From Candidatus Latescibacterota bacterium (GTDB taxonomy: Bacteria; Latescibacterota; UBA2968), in contig JAJEDY010000080.1 in assembly GCA_022821275.1 (NCBI GenBank), forward strand, positions 60,481-124,480: a stretch of DNA of 64,000 bases. The letters run 5' to 3'. A program made the position numbers and the translations under genes. The notes under the pieces were generated by a model. That model worked only from the letters and a program-made list of their open reading frames with translations, was not told the origin of the DNA and did no database searches. This document shows positions 34,293 to 43,638 of this stretch, in pieces. Position 1 is the first letter of the stretch. Each line of letters starts with the position of its first letter.

Positions 34293-34643
34293 ATGACAGA
34301 TTCCGAGAAGATAGTACGGCTTGAAAAGAAAGTAGCCGAACAAGATCAGCGGTTAATTAATATTGAAAAAAATGGGGTTGGGCTTGACGACCAGACCAAA
34401 CAGAACACAAAAGATATTAACCGTATAGAAGATCAAACGATTAACCGCTTTGAGCAACTGATCAACCAGATGAACGCGGGTTTCAATGGCCTGGAAAACT
34501 CCTTAAAAAGCGATATCAATCGCGTGGAGACCAACTTAAAAAGCGATATTAACCGCGTGGAAGGGCAAACCATAAAATGGTTGTCTTTGCTCATTGCAGT
34601 TGCGGTTATTATTATCAGTTTACTGACCTATTTCAAAGGGTAA
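34293..34643 (+). CDS. Coiled-coil protein with C-terminal membrane anchor, 116 aa
   Basis: The start (ATG 34293) has GGGAAG upstream. Residues 5-90 form a continuous heptad-type helix with internal repeats (DINRIEDQT, SLKSDINRVE, NLKSDINRVE, at least three related units). One TM ends the protein (WLSLLIAVAVIIISLLTYF). It resembles small hypothetical coiled-coil tail-anchored proteins. Function unknown; oligomerisation at the inner membrane is likely. Confidence 0.65.
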   Translation: MTDSEKIVRLEKKVAEQDQRLINIEKNGVGLDDQTKQNTKDINRIEDQTINRFEQLINQMNAGFNGLENSLKSDINRVETNLKSDINRVEGQTIKWLSLLIAVAVIIISLLTYFKG

Positions 34644-34683
34644 GCGATTCTTGTGAACGCCCATCCCGTTGCAAAAAGAGAAT

Positions 34684-34735
34684 TGCACATAGATTTTGCG
34701 TAAAATTATCAGCACAGTCGGGAGGTCTGACCTAT
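34684..34735 (+). repeat. ~52-bp upstream element, copy 2
   Basis: TTGCACATAGATTTTGCG, TAAAATTATCA, AGTCGGGAGG and TCTGACCT in the order of copy 1. It lies about 125 bp before the truncated PDDEXK_4 gene. Confidence 0.6.
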
Positions 34736-34858
34736 TGGACCGCGGGAGCGAGGTCTCCCCTTGACTGTTTTTTTATAAATTGATGAACTGCAATGGACAG
34801 GTGCTACATTATCTCTTGTGGGGTTGGATACGCGAGGATTGAATAGAGGATTATTTTT

Positions 34859-35278
34859 GTGGAACAAGCACTCATAGGGCAAGTGAAACAACTGCTGCAA
34901 TCAACAGGATCAATTATTGAGAAACATGAGGAAATTGCCCGGCTCAAGGGCGAAAACTTTAATATATTTTGCGTGTTGGGGATTGAAGACAAAGAAGTTA
35001 AACTGCATTCGCGTTTTATAGCCAAGTTACTTGATCCCAAAGGGAGTCACGACCAGAAGACAGAGTTTTTGAAGATGTTTTTGGAACAGGTTGTGAAACC
35101 CCTGACACCAGACAGTCTTCCCGAAGAAAGTAAGACAAAGGTACATCAGGAATACTACATTGACCTAAAGCATATAGACGGAGAGAAATCAACTGGTGGT
35201 CGTATAGACATCTTTCTAACCGACGGGACACGACACATTTCTATTGAAAACAAAATTGCTTGTTTCGCTGACTGCTGA
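34859..35278 (+). pseudogene. PDDEXK_4-type nuclease-like gene, truncated
   Basis: GTG 34859 begins a 139-residue frame with PDDEXK_4 marks: LHSRFIAKLLDPKGSHDQ, a central GGRIDIFLTDG (active-site Asp) and ISIENKI (Glu and Lys of the E-x-K pair). It stops five residues after that (ACFADC), whereas family members continue for another ~150 residues. The bases after the break (AAATTGCTTGTTT... CTGATTGCTTGTTTT) look like a short duplication at a deletion point. It is a truncated nuclease of the kind found near defence or phage genes. Confidence 0.75.
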
Positions 35279-35354
35279 AAACTGATTGCTTGTTTTCTTG
35301 ACCATCATTCAAAAAGTCACACATGACGTCAGAGTAATAGTTAAAAAGCCCATC

Positions 35355-37778
35355 TCACAACCCTATCAAATACGACACCTTGAGCAGCAACGCGCGGCCG
35401 GTCTGGTGCAAGTCGCCAGCGGTTCCAAACCCGTGATCATAGACAAAGAAAATATCGCTGCCCGGGCGGAAACGGTAATTGAGCAAAAAGTTTGCGCCCA
35501 CGGATTCGCTGTCACTATTCCACTGTGCAAAAATTTTAAAAAAGAAATCCGTTGTAAACGAATAAATCAATCGCGTGCTCAACGCCTGAATATTGAGATT
35601 CCCCTCTGGCAAGCGAATCCAATTGCCATCGTAAATCAGCTCAATACCCAATCTGCCATTGGGACGATAGGCATTCTCTGCCGTCACCCGATACAGGTGT
35701 CCCGTATAATAGGTCCCGACCAGAAAATCGAAATCCAACTGCAATTTGCGGTAATTTGCCGTATCTGGTCCCAGCCTGATCGATGTAAAAGTATATTCGC
35801 GCGGCTGAATGGCGACATCGGGGCGCTTGTTTGACGGTCTAAAAGGCCGCGTAACGACATCGCGGGTCCTCTCCATACGCACCAAAAAGCGGTCAGCTGT
35901 CTGAAGGGCGAGAACGCCATCAAGCCTGAATCGCTGAAACGGCACTTCGCCTGTGTCGTCTTTAATCACCTGAATATCGGGCGTGAACCGCAAATTTCGG
36001 ATATTGGCTACCCTCGGACGTGGCAAATAGGATAGATTGACATTGTAGCGCCGAAATCCCCGAATGCCGCGCCGACGGTTGACAAATCCCGCCTCCGGCT
36101 CAAAATTGGCCTCCACATCCAGAACAGTTGCCGAACCCGAGTATTTGGTTCCGTTATACGAAAGGCGAAGATATCGCGCATCATCCACTTCTTCTGAGTC
36201 CTTATCCCAGGTACGCGCGTAAAACGCCTGCACATTGACCGCGGTTGAAGGCGAAAAACTGAAATCCAGTCCCCCTGCGCGATTGTAGTCGCCCCATCCG
36301 CCTTCAGGCACTTCGCTTTGTTTATTTACCCAAATAAATCCCACATTGGAGCGCGCGAGCACATCGCGTTTCATCCGTAGAACGGAAAAATTTCTGCGCG
36401 GCAGCGTCTGCGTATCCAACATCTCTGAATCCGTCAGAACATTTAACGCACCAATGCTCGTACGACCGGCTTTGCCAGCCAATTTGCCCCCTGCGAGAAT
36501 CGGCACGGGCTGTCCCCCATCCAGACCGATTCTTCTGCTGTAAAACAGCAGCGTTGGCGGTCGTACATCCCCACCGCGAGTTGACGCAGCCTCGCCAAAA
36601 TCGAATAACTGCGCCCCTTCTAAGAAAAACTCGCGTTTTTCGGGAAAAAACTGAGAAAACTGCGTCAAATTCACCTGTTCTTGATCGGCTTCGACCTGGG
36701 CAAAATCCGTATTATAAGACACATCCAGCGCGAGATTGGGCGTCAGGCCATAGCGCACATCTGCACCCGCTTCAAACGTGCGATTCTCATCCTCATCGCC
36801 TGCAAAATTGCGCGAAGTTCCCGGCAACACATACGGTTTGATCTGAAAAAGTCGCTTTCTTTCAACAGCTTTTAAACCACGCAACACACCCATATCTGTC
36901 ATCTGATACCGCCGCCGGGGCGACGGCGTGTGTCGCCCGACAATAAACGCGGTTTCTTCGTTCTTGTGACCGATATAACGGCCTATGTTAATGCCCCATT
37001 CCATCTCATCAGACGGGTTGAAACGGAGTTGATTAAACGGAATCGCTATTTCAGCAGTCCAGCCGCTCTCGTGGCGCACACACCGAGCCTCCCAGATACA
37101 ATCCCAATCATCATTCGTCGTCCGACCTTCATTTGACAAAAGCATATCTGCCCGTGCGCCGAGCGCGTTTACAAAAAAGAAAACCCCATTCTGGTTGTCA
37201 TTAAACGGATCGAGCAACAACTGGATATTGTCATCGCCAGAAAGCTGAGAGTCCCGACGCATGTTATTGGTCACAATGAGACCGGGATTTTTGTCGTAAC
37301 ATTCAAAACCAAAATAAATTTTTTTATTGTCGTAAATAATTTTCACGACTGTTCGCTCGGTCACTGGCATCCAGTATTTCGGATCGCGCTGAACAAAACC
37401 CTCCGCAGCTTGCGCCTGCTGCCAGACCGCGTCGTCCAACCGTCCGTCAATGCGCGGTGCTTCGGCAACCCGCGTCGCATGCACCACCCTGCGCGGGGAA
37501 CCCGAAAGCGTCCCGTCATCCACCTGAATTCGATCGCCAGATTTTATTGGCAAACCATTCTCCTCAACCACGCGCGCAACCACCACATTGGGCAACACCT
37601 TGATCACCTGCAAAACCGCACCGTCATCGCCCGAGACCCGCAATTTGTCGTCCAGATTAGCCGAACGCCCTTCCAGATAGACGAGATCACCTACCACCTG
37701 TTGCACCGTGCCCTGTGCATATATATGGTTGGGAATAGCAACTACTATCAACGCCCAAAATAATACCCAAAAACGCAT
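35355..37778 (-). CDS. Outer-membrane protein with CBM9-like domain (DUF5916 type)
   Basis: ATG 37778 has CAGGAGG. The 807-residue protein has a signal peptide (RFWVLFWALIVVAIPNHIYA). After ~90 residues comes a CBM9-like beta-sandwich (ATRVAEAPRIDGRLDDAVWQ, SGWTAEIAIPFNQLRF, EWGINIGR). A C-terminal beta-barrel of about 500 residues follows, with FSQFFPEKREFFLEGAQLF and SRRIGLDGG, both typical of DUF5916 proteins. It ends in an aromatic strand (LLLKVSYLIGL). Carbohydrate binding or uptake at the outer membrane is plausible. It is transcribed after the penicillin-acylase pseudogene. Confidence 0.82.
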   Translation of the reverse strand: MRFWVLFWALIVVAIPNHIYAQGTVQQVVGDLVYLEGRSANLDDKLRVSGDDGAVLQVIKVLPNVVVARVVEENGLPIKSGDRIQVDDGTLSGSPRRVVHATRVAEAPRIDGRLDDAVWQQAQAAEGFVQRDPKYWMPVTERTVVKIIYDNKKIYFGFECYDKNPGLIVTNNMRRDSQLSGDDNIQLLLDPFNDNQNGVFFFVNALGARADMLLSNEGRTTNDDWDCIWEARCVRHESGWTAEIAIPFNQLRFNPSDEMEWGINIGRYIGHKNEETAFIVGRHTPSPRRRYQMTDMGVLRGLKAVERKRLFQIKPYVLPGTSRNFAGDEDENRTFEAGADVRYGLTPNLALDVSYNTDFAQVEADQEQVNLTQFSQFFPEKREFFLEGAQLFDFGEAASTRGGDVRPPTLLFYSRRIGLDGGQPVPILAGGKLAGKAGRTSIGALNVLTDSEMLDTQTLPRRNFSVLRMKRDVLARSNVGFIWVNKQSEVPEGGWGDYNRAGGLDFSFSPSTAVNVQAFYARTWDKDSEEVDDARYLRLSYNGTKYSGSATVLDVEANFEPEAGFVNRRRGIRGFRRYNVNLSYLPRPRVANIRNLRFTPDIQVIKDDTGEVPFQRFRLDGVLALQTADRFLVRMERTRDVVTRPFRPSNKRPDVAIQPREYTFTSIRLGPDTANYRKLQLDFDFLVGTYYTGHLYRVTAENAYRPNGRLGIELIYDGNWIRLPEGNLNIQALSTRLIYSFTTDFFFKIFAQWNSDSESVGANFLLNYRFRPGSDIFFVYDHGFGTAGDLHQTGRALLLKVSYLIGL

Positions 37779-37818
37779 GAACACCTCCTGATACGATAAA
37801 AAACAAACTCCTGGCTTT

Positions 37819-40087
37819 TTAATCGTCTTGTGAGGACTCTGGCTCAGCATTCGTAGAATCGGGTGCGACTACACCTGTTTGCAACTGCTTGCGCCAGAGA
37901 GCCTTCATCGATTGACGCTCGGCTTCTTCGGGATCATAAGGAACTGTTGTAAGATCCGTCAGAACAGGTTGCAAATCGCCAGTTGTAAAAATCGTTTTCT
38001 TAAATGTATTGCGATGTTGCAACTCGGCCTGATCGTCATAATGAGGAGACTCGGGATATTCGCTATTGCCATAAGCAAGCGCGCTCCACGACTGCACCGG
38101 CTGCACCAGCGAAACCACCATCCCGAAAGCTGATCCGCCTTCGATAAGCATTGTCCCATCTGCTTCTATTCGGGTCAGTGTTTGACGCAAAGCCTCTGTG
38201 CCAGAAGGCGCACCGCTTATCGGAAAAGTGCGATCTCCCCGCTTCAAATAATGCACCTGTCCCCACCGCACATCCAATCGCCCATAAGTCGCGGTCATAT
38301 ATGCGACCGTCTGCTGCAATGCCTCCAATGCGACCTTTTCTCGAACAAAAATATCTCGCTTTTGCGGAACCTGTGCGAACGACGAATCGAATCGCGTCTT
38401 CCAAATCGAAAACAAAAGTGTGCCAACGCTCTCTAAACTCGCCCGATTATCCCATGACCTGAGAATTTGAACAGCCTTGCCTACCTCCCAGTTGGGGTCG
38501 TATAGCACAGGCCAGGCGCGGTTATACGCGCGAAAAAGCAGCCCCTTATATTCTTCTACATCAACGAGATAATCATCCCGCAGCAAAATCTGCATATCAC
38601 CAACCGCAATATTTTGATGCGTGAGCAAGTAGCTCATTATCCGCTGCGCGCGATAATTGGGCGTTCCCCACCCCAAAAACAATGGGAAATCGTCCATTTT
38701 GAGACCACTATCAATCGCAACCACATCTGGCGAGACATTGCAATTCTGCAAAGAGCCAGAAGCGGGATTATGCACTTGTGGCAATTCGGAAAATGCGATC
38801 ACACCTCGCCACTCTGTTTCAGACGTCCAACCCGGCACGGGCGCGCCAATCGAAATCTTCTGATCGCACGGGACAGCGGCCATTAAACACATAAAAAATT
38901 TCTCCTGTCACATCGCCGTATATCACATTAAAAACCGGCAACTCCAAATGCGAAAGCGCCTGCTGAAAATCGTTCAGTGTCACCGCGCGATTCATCCTCA
39001 GCAATTGCCCTATTGCATCCACGCGATTTTCCACACTCGTACGCGCCGCATAAGCCCAGTTGCCAATCGTCTTATAAACCGGGCCGTGATCGGTATAGCG
39101 CAACTCGCGCTCAACTTCCCGAATCCCCTGCTTGCTATGTACGCCAATTTTCACATGTCGCGACACCACACGCCTTTTCTCGTTCCCATAAAAATAGCGT
39201 CTGGGATTGATGGGATCCAGACGCTCCTCGTACAAATCAAAAACATCGATATCATTGGTGGTTATTGACCAGGCAATGTTATTATTGTGACCGACAAAAA
39301 TAATTGGCAACCCAAAAAATGTCGCTCCCATCACATCCAAACCCGCATTGCTAATCAGATGCGCCTCGCAAAGCTGAAAGGGCGTTGTGTACGGCAACTG
39401 CACATCCATCGTCAGCACGGGCGCGCCACTGTCAGACCGAGACGCCCCCACAACCCACAGATTGGATCCCGGCAATTTGGGAACCGTTGTCGCCAATCCC
39501 ACATGGGCCAATTCGGATTTACCGGTTTGTTCGGCAAACAAAAACAAAATCCACCGCGCAAGAGCCACTACATCTACTGCTCGCACATCCTGAACCCACT
39601 GCGGTAATACCTGCCGATGAATCTCAATATAGTGGTTGATGCCCCCAACAAAAGCCGCAATATATTGCTGCGTCTCCTCAGAAATATCTCCATACCGTTC
39701 ACCGGCAACACTGTGAATGCGCCATCGCAAAGCCATTTCATCTAATTTTAAGGCCGAAGCACCTTCGACCTCGGCCAAACGCCCTCTGGCCTGGCGAAAA
39801 TTCTTCAACATCTGCAGAAGATGATCTTCTGCCTGTGCATAGCCAAAGCCAAACGCGACATCCACATCTGTGCGTCCATAAATATGTGGTACGCCATAGG
39901 CATCGCGCAAAATACGTGCCCTACCCTCTGGGGGTGAAAACAGAGAATCCCCCAGTTTTGCGGCCAGTGTATCAACCGGCACTTCGGCCAGTAAAACTGC
40001 GAGACTGTCCCGATTAATCGCACCCTCTTGCGCCGCGCTTTGAGCGGCGAAAATAATGGTAAATACGACGAGAATAAACCACCGCAT
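37819..40087 (-). pseudogene. Penicillin-acylase-family hydrolase interrupted by one missing base
   Basis: Frame 38819-40087 gives a signal peptide (RWFILVVFTIIFAAQSAAQ), RDAYGVPHIYGRTD (family start), AEDHLLQM and the Ntn-nucleophile region PGSNLWVVG (S208). It ends in FYVFNGRCPVR...DW. Frame 37819-38892 carries the rest (GAPVPGW, FSELPQVHNPASG, then the C-terminal domain). Restoring one G in the run at 38846-38847 (TTGGCG to TTGGGCG) joins them as DW-GAPVPGW, the conserved family sequence. It could be a real mutation or a sequencing error in a homopolymer. These enzymes are periplasmic amidases of acyl-homoserine lactones or beta-lactams. Confidence 0.8.
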
Positions 40088-40090
40088 CCC

Positions 40091-41131
40091 CTACTCCCTG
40101 AACAAATGATCTTCAATGGGCAATGCCATGGCAATGCCATTGGTCGCAGAAATAAGTCCCGCCTCCATAATTTCCTGTGCATTGCGCGACAAATCTGCAC
40201 AAGTCACAAAACCGGGCGATGCATCAGATTGAATACAATGAATAAAATGTTCGGAGGCATTATTTTCCCCTTCGGGCAATGCATCTGGCGCAATTGTCTT
40301 GCCGTCTTTACAATCGCGGGTGTACAAAACAACATCGTTTCCCGCAATAATCGTTCCCTCCGTCCCGTGCAACATCAAATCGTGCGGCGGCTTGTTCGGC
40401 ACAGCTTCCGTCCAGGTCATCTCCAGCCGGCACATCGCATTTGGATAGCGCAAAATCATCATCCCATTGTCATCCACGGGCAAATGCGTTTTCAACAGCC
40501 GCCCCGCCATTCCCACCACGCGGTTTGGCCGCCCCAAAAACAACACGCACAAACTCGCACCATATCCCCCGTAATCGTTAAAAGCACCTGCGCCATTGAG
40601 ATGGCTATCAAATAGGAAATCGCAAAAATGCTCGGAACACCCCAACTCATCCGGCCCACAATGCCCACCACGCCACAGCAGTTGCCAGACCTGTCCGATC
40701 GCGCCTTCTCGCACCAGGCGATAAGCCGTGCGGATACCGCGATTCCACGCCGTCGGCCAATTGACCATCAAAACCGTCCCCGCCTTTCGCGCAGCCGTCA
40801 ACATGCGATCTGCTTGCTCTAAGGTCGCTGCCATCGGTTTCTCAACCATCACATGAATCCCGCGCGGCGCACACAATTCCACCACATCGGCATGATGTGC
40901 TGTCGGAGTAAATACAAACACCGCATCCGGCTCCTCATTGTCCAACACCGCTTCAAAATCGTCATATACCAACTCACAACCCGTTGCCTCGACAAACTGT
41001 TCTCGCAACTCCGCATTGCCATCTGCACCGGCCACCAGAGTGGCATTATCCAACGCTTTGAGTGCCCGCAAATTTGACCATACGTGATCATGCGCCAGCC
41101 CCAATGCGGCCACTTTTACTCTTTCTGCCAT
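40091..41131 (-). CDS. Gfo/Idh/MocA-family oxidoreductase (3)
   Basis: The 346-residue protein has a Rossmann N-terminus (KVAALGLAHDHVWSNL), EKPMAATLEQADRML near 98, and a C-terminal domain (FNDYGGYGASLCVLFLGRP). The glycine-rich loop has lost the usual GxG-x-x-G (GLAHDH), which some subgroups also show. The next gene, the penicillin-acylase pseudogene, starts 3 bp after its stop. A sugar or inositol substrate is expected. Confidence 0.85.
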   Translation of the reverse strand: MAERVKVAALGLAHDHVWSNLRALKALDNATLVAGADGNAELREQFVEATGCELVYDDFEAVLDNEEPDAVFVFTPTAHHADVVELCAPRGIHVMVEKPMAATLEQADRMLTAARKAGTVLMVNWPTAWNRGIRTAYRLVREGAIGQVWQLLWRGGHCGPDELGCSEHFCDFLFDSHLNGAGAFNDYGGYGASLCVLFLGRPNRVVGMAGRLLKTHLPVDDNGMMILRYPNAMCRLEMTWTEAVPNKPPHDLMLHGTEGTIIAGNDVVLYTRDCKDGKTIAPDALPEGENNASEHFIHCIQSDASPGFVTCADLSRNAQEIMEAGLISATNGIAMALPIEDHLFRE

Positions 41132-41464
41132 GAACGCCTCCTCGAATGTCTGAATTGGATATTACAGGATAAAACAGAAGTGGTTCCAAATGATACAGCA
41201 GAGAATAACATGAGTAAAGGGGAAAAAAGCGAGAGACGGAAAGTAAGGAGCTAGGGTGGGTATAGTGGGCTGACTACTGATAATTTAACGAGGTTGGCTA
41301 ACCTACGATGTATAGGTGTGGAAACTTTAGCTCATGAGTTCTGGTCGTAATTCGAGCATAACTGCGCTATCAGGGCATTTGAGCAGTTTTTTTGACAAAT
41401 GCACATTAAGTTTGTATTCTAAATATGATGGATTGTATAACAAACAACAAACGCGAGAGCGAAA
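41132..41464. other. Intergenic region upstream of the PIN gene remnant
   Basis: A 333-bp gap with no gene. It contains a good sigma-70 promoter (41392-41420) for the PIN gene and a short AGGTT/AACCT inverted repeat near 41291. Nothing else recognised. Confidence 0.5.
41392..41420 (+). promoter_or_regulatory. Sigma-70-type promoter for the PIN-like gene
   Basis: TTGACA, a 17-bp spacer, then TATTCT, ending 44 bp before ATG 41465. The -35 is consensus and the -10 matches 4 of 6 positions. Confidence 0.7.
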
Positions 41465-41640
41465 ATGAGGATCTACCTCGATAACTGTTGTTTCAACCGC
41501 CCTTTTGATGATCAGGGACAAACAAGAGTCAGGCTCGAAGCAGAAGCAAAGTTGTGCATTCAAGAAAATATCCGAGAAGGTGCGCTAGAACTTGCCTGGT
41601 CATATATTATCGATGCGAATAAAGAGTTGAAAAGATCGCG
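41465..41640 (+). pseudogene. PIN-domain-like gene cut off by IS982
   Basis: The frame begins MRIYLDNCCFNRPFDD, the opening of a PIN-like family whose first Asp is a metal ligand (D6). It continues LEAEAKLCIQENI and AWSYIID. Residues after about 50 belong to the insertion sequence (frame runs on to 41662). The remaining ~100 residues with the other acidic ligands are missing, and what follows the IS is a different gene (hsdM). The loss therefore came from an IS-linked deletion. Confidence 0.7.
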
Positions 41641-42600
41641 TTCTTGCCAGATGATTGAGTAGTCAAAGCAATCATCAACCCTTAAAAAGGAGCAAGAACG
41701 CGATGGATTGGCAAGATAGACTCATCGGTTTGTATCTGTATATATGCCAGCATTACAAGACGCATCTGTGGGTGCATGCCCAACGCTTGAGCAATAACCA
41801 TCATCCCAAATTTAGCGATGAAGAAGTCCTGACCCTCTATTTGTTTGGCATCTGGCAAAAGCAGACGACGGTTAAAGCCATTTATACCTATACCCAAGAC
41901 CATCTGTCCGACTGGTTTCCAGACTTACCGAGCTACCAGGGCTATGTGCAACGTTTGAACTTTCTGGCGGCCACCTTTTCGCCACTGGTAGAACAAATTG
42001 TGGCTGACTGTCCCATATTGGATTGTTTTTTAGACACTTACCTTGTTGATTCCTTCCCTTGTGTCATCGCCCATGCCAAGCGCAGTGGCAAGGCGTGTGT
42101 GGCTGACCAAATCGCCTCTAAGGGATGGTGTGCTTCCAAAGGGATGTGGTATTATGGCGTCAAGGTTCATATCGTGGCTAAACAGGCACATAAAGGACTG
42201 CCTAAACCCGAGTATATCAGTCTGACAGGTGCCGCTAACCATGATTTGAGTGCCTTGCGTCCCCTCTTACCCTATTTACACAATGGCACAGTCTATGGCG
42301 ATAAAATATACGCCAATCAGACCTTGAAAGATACACTTTATGAGAGACAAAATCTCACATTTTATACACCCGTTAAGAAAAAGAAAGGACAAGACATCCT
42401 GCCAGCAGCCGATCAGGTCTTGTCTCGCACAGTCAGTCGCAGACGACAGCCGATTGAATCCTTGTTTCAGTGGATTGATGATAAAACTGGCATACAAAAA
42501 GCCTGTAAGGTGCGATCCTATAACGGGTTACTCGTCCATATCTTTGGACGAATAGCCGCTGCTTGCTTCTTAATCGCTTTTTACTCTTGATTCGCGTATT
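41625..42600 (+). mobile_element. IS982-family insertion sequence
   Basis: A single intact IS982-type transposase gene fills the element. Exact ends are uncertain. Only an imperfect inverted similarity (GAGTTGAAAAG... at the left, its rough complement near 42585 at the right) was seen, and no clean target duplication, as expected if a deletion removed one flank. Confidence 0.7.
41703..42590 (+). CDS. IS982-family transposase
   Basis: ATG 41703 with AAAGGAGC upstream starts a 295-residue protein: WQDRLIGLYLYICQHY, FSDEEVLTLYLFGIW, then the DDE core. The core has LVDSFPCVIAHAKRSG (first Asp), VYGDKIYANQ (second Asp) and RRRQPIESLFQWIDDKTGIQ (Glu). All catalytic residues are present, so it may be active. 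Confidence 0.88.
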   Translation: MDWQDRLIGLYLYICQHYKTHLWVHAQRLSNNHHPKFSDEEVLTLYLFGIWQKQTTVKAIYTYTQDHLSDWFPDLPSYQGYVQRLNFLAATFSPLVEQIVADCPILDCFLDTYLVDSFPCVIAHAKRSGKACVADQIASKGWCASKGMWYYGVKVHIVAKQAHKGLPKPEYISLTGAANHDLSALRPLLPYLHNGTVYGDKIYANQTLKDTLYERQNLTFYTPVKKKKGQDILPAADQVLSRTVSRRRQPIESLFQWIDDKTGIQKACKVRSYNGLLVHIFGRIAAACFLIAFYS

Positions 42601-43410
42601 CACATCTTGTCGGAAGACCTGCTCGCGCGTTTTTCCGATCTGCCACTGCTCGATTCTTATGATATTTACCAGCGGCTAATGGACTATTGGGACGAGGTTA
42701 TGCAGGACGATGTTTATCTCATTGCCGACGAAGGTTGGTCCGAGGCCGCCAAACCGCGCGGGATTATTGAGGATAAGGAAAAGAAGATCAAAGAGACGCC
42801 GGATTTGACTATTAAGCGAAATAAGTATAAAATGGATCTGATTCCTCCGGGGTTGATTGTCGCGCGCTACTTTGCCACAGATCAGGCGACCATTGAGGCT
42901 TTACAAGCTGATCAAGAGACTGCGTCCCGCGAGTTGGAGGAATTTGTCGAAGAGCACACGGGTGAGGAGGGTTTGCTGCAGGACGCTACCAACGACAAAG
43001 GCAAGGTCACTAAGACTGGAGTGACGACGCGGCTTAAAATTATCCGGGACGAGCCGGATAGTGATGAGGAACGGGATGCGCTCACGCGCTGCGTGGAACT
43101 GATTGGGGCGGAGTCCAGGGCGAGTAAGGCTGTGAGGAATAGTCAGTCCGCGCTGGACCAAAAGGTGCTAATTCATTACGCAAAGCTCACCGAGGCTGAG
43201 ATCAAGACGCTGGTGGTTGAGGACAAGTGGTTCGCAAGTATCTATGCCGATATTCAGGAAGAGGTGCAGCGGCTTACACAGAAGCTCACCGGGCGTATCA
43301 AAGAATTGGATGAGCGCTACGCTCGACCACTTCCGGAGTTGGAGCGGGAGGTGGATGTTTTCAGCGCGAAGGTCGAGGGGCATTTGAAGAAGATGGGGAT
43401 TTTGCTATGA
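42592..43410 (+). pseudogene. hsdM: C-terminal fragment of type I restriction methylase HsdM
   Basis: The open frame directly after IS982 reads SEDLLARFSDLPLLDSYDIYQRL, then YKMDLIPPGLIVARYF, then AEIKTLVVEDKW and a coiled-coil end (GRIKELDERYARPLPELE, VEGHLKKMGILL). This is the C-terminal part of long HsdM proteins. The N-terminal ~500 residues, including the SAM-binding and NPPF catalytic motifs, are absent. The remaining 267 codons cannot methylate DNA. It would normally lead the hsdM-hsdS-hsdR cluster that follows. Confidence 0.82.
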
Positions 43411-43638
43411 GGCGAAAATTCGATTTTGAGACATCTTCTCAGATTTTGGGTAGCCTGAGATTTCCAAGATAGTGTCTCGGAAATTCCCTGTTCCACCGAT
43501 GGCTCCGAGATTTGGCAGACATCGTCTGCCAAATTCACAACTCCGAATCCAGAATCTCTCGCGCTACGAGCCATGACGACAGACGGCACCCTTTCATTAA
43601 ATTAAAAACAGCTTCTAAGTAAAACGAAGGAGAATAAC
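43411..43638. repeat. Intergenic twin palindromes
   Basis: The gap contains a perfect 11-bp inverted repeat at 43510-43534 (ATTTGGCAGAC, ATC, GTCTGCCAAAT). A weaker one of similar layout lies at about 43458-43484 (GATTTCC...GGAAATTC). They read as two divergent copies of one motif that starts GAGATTT and ends AAATTC. Confidence 0.6.
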
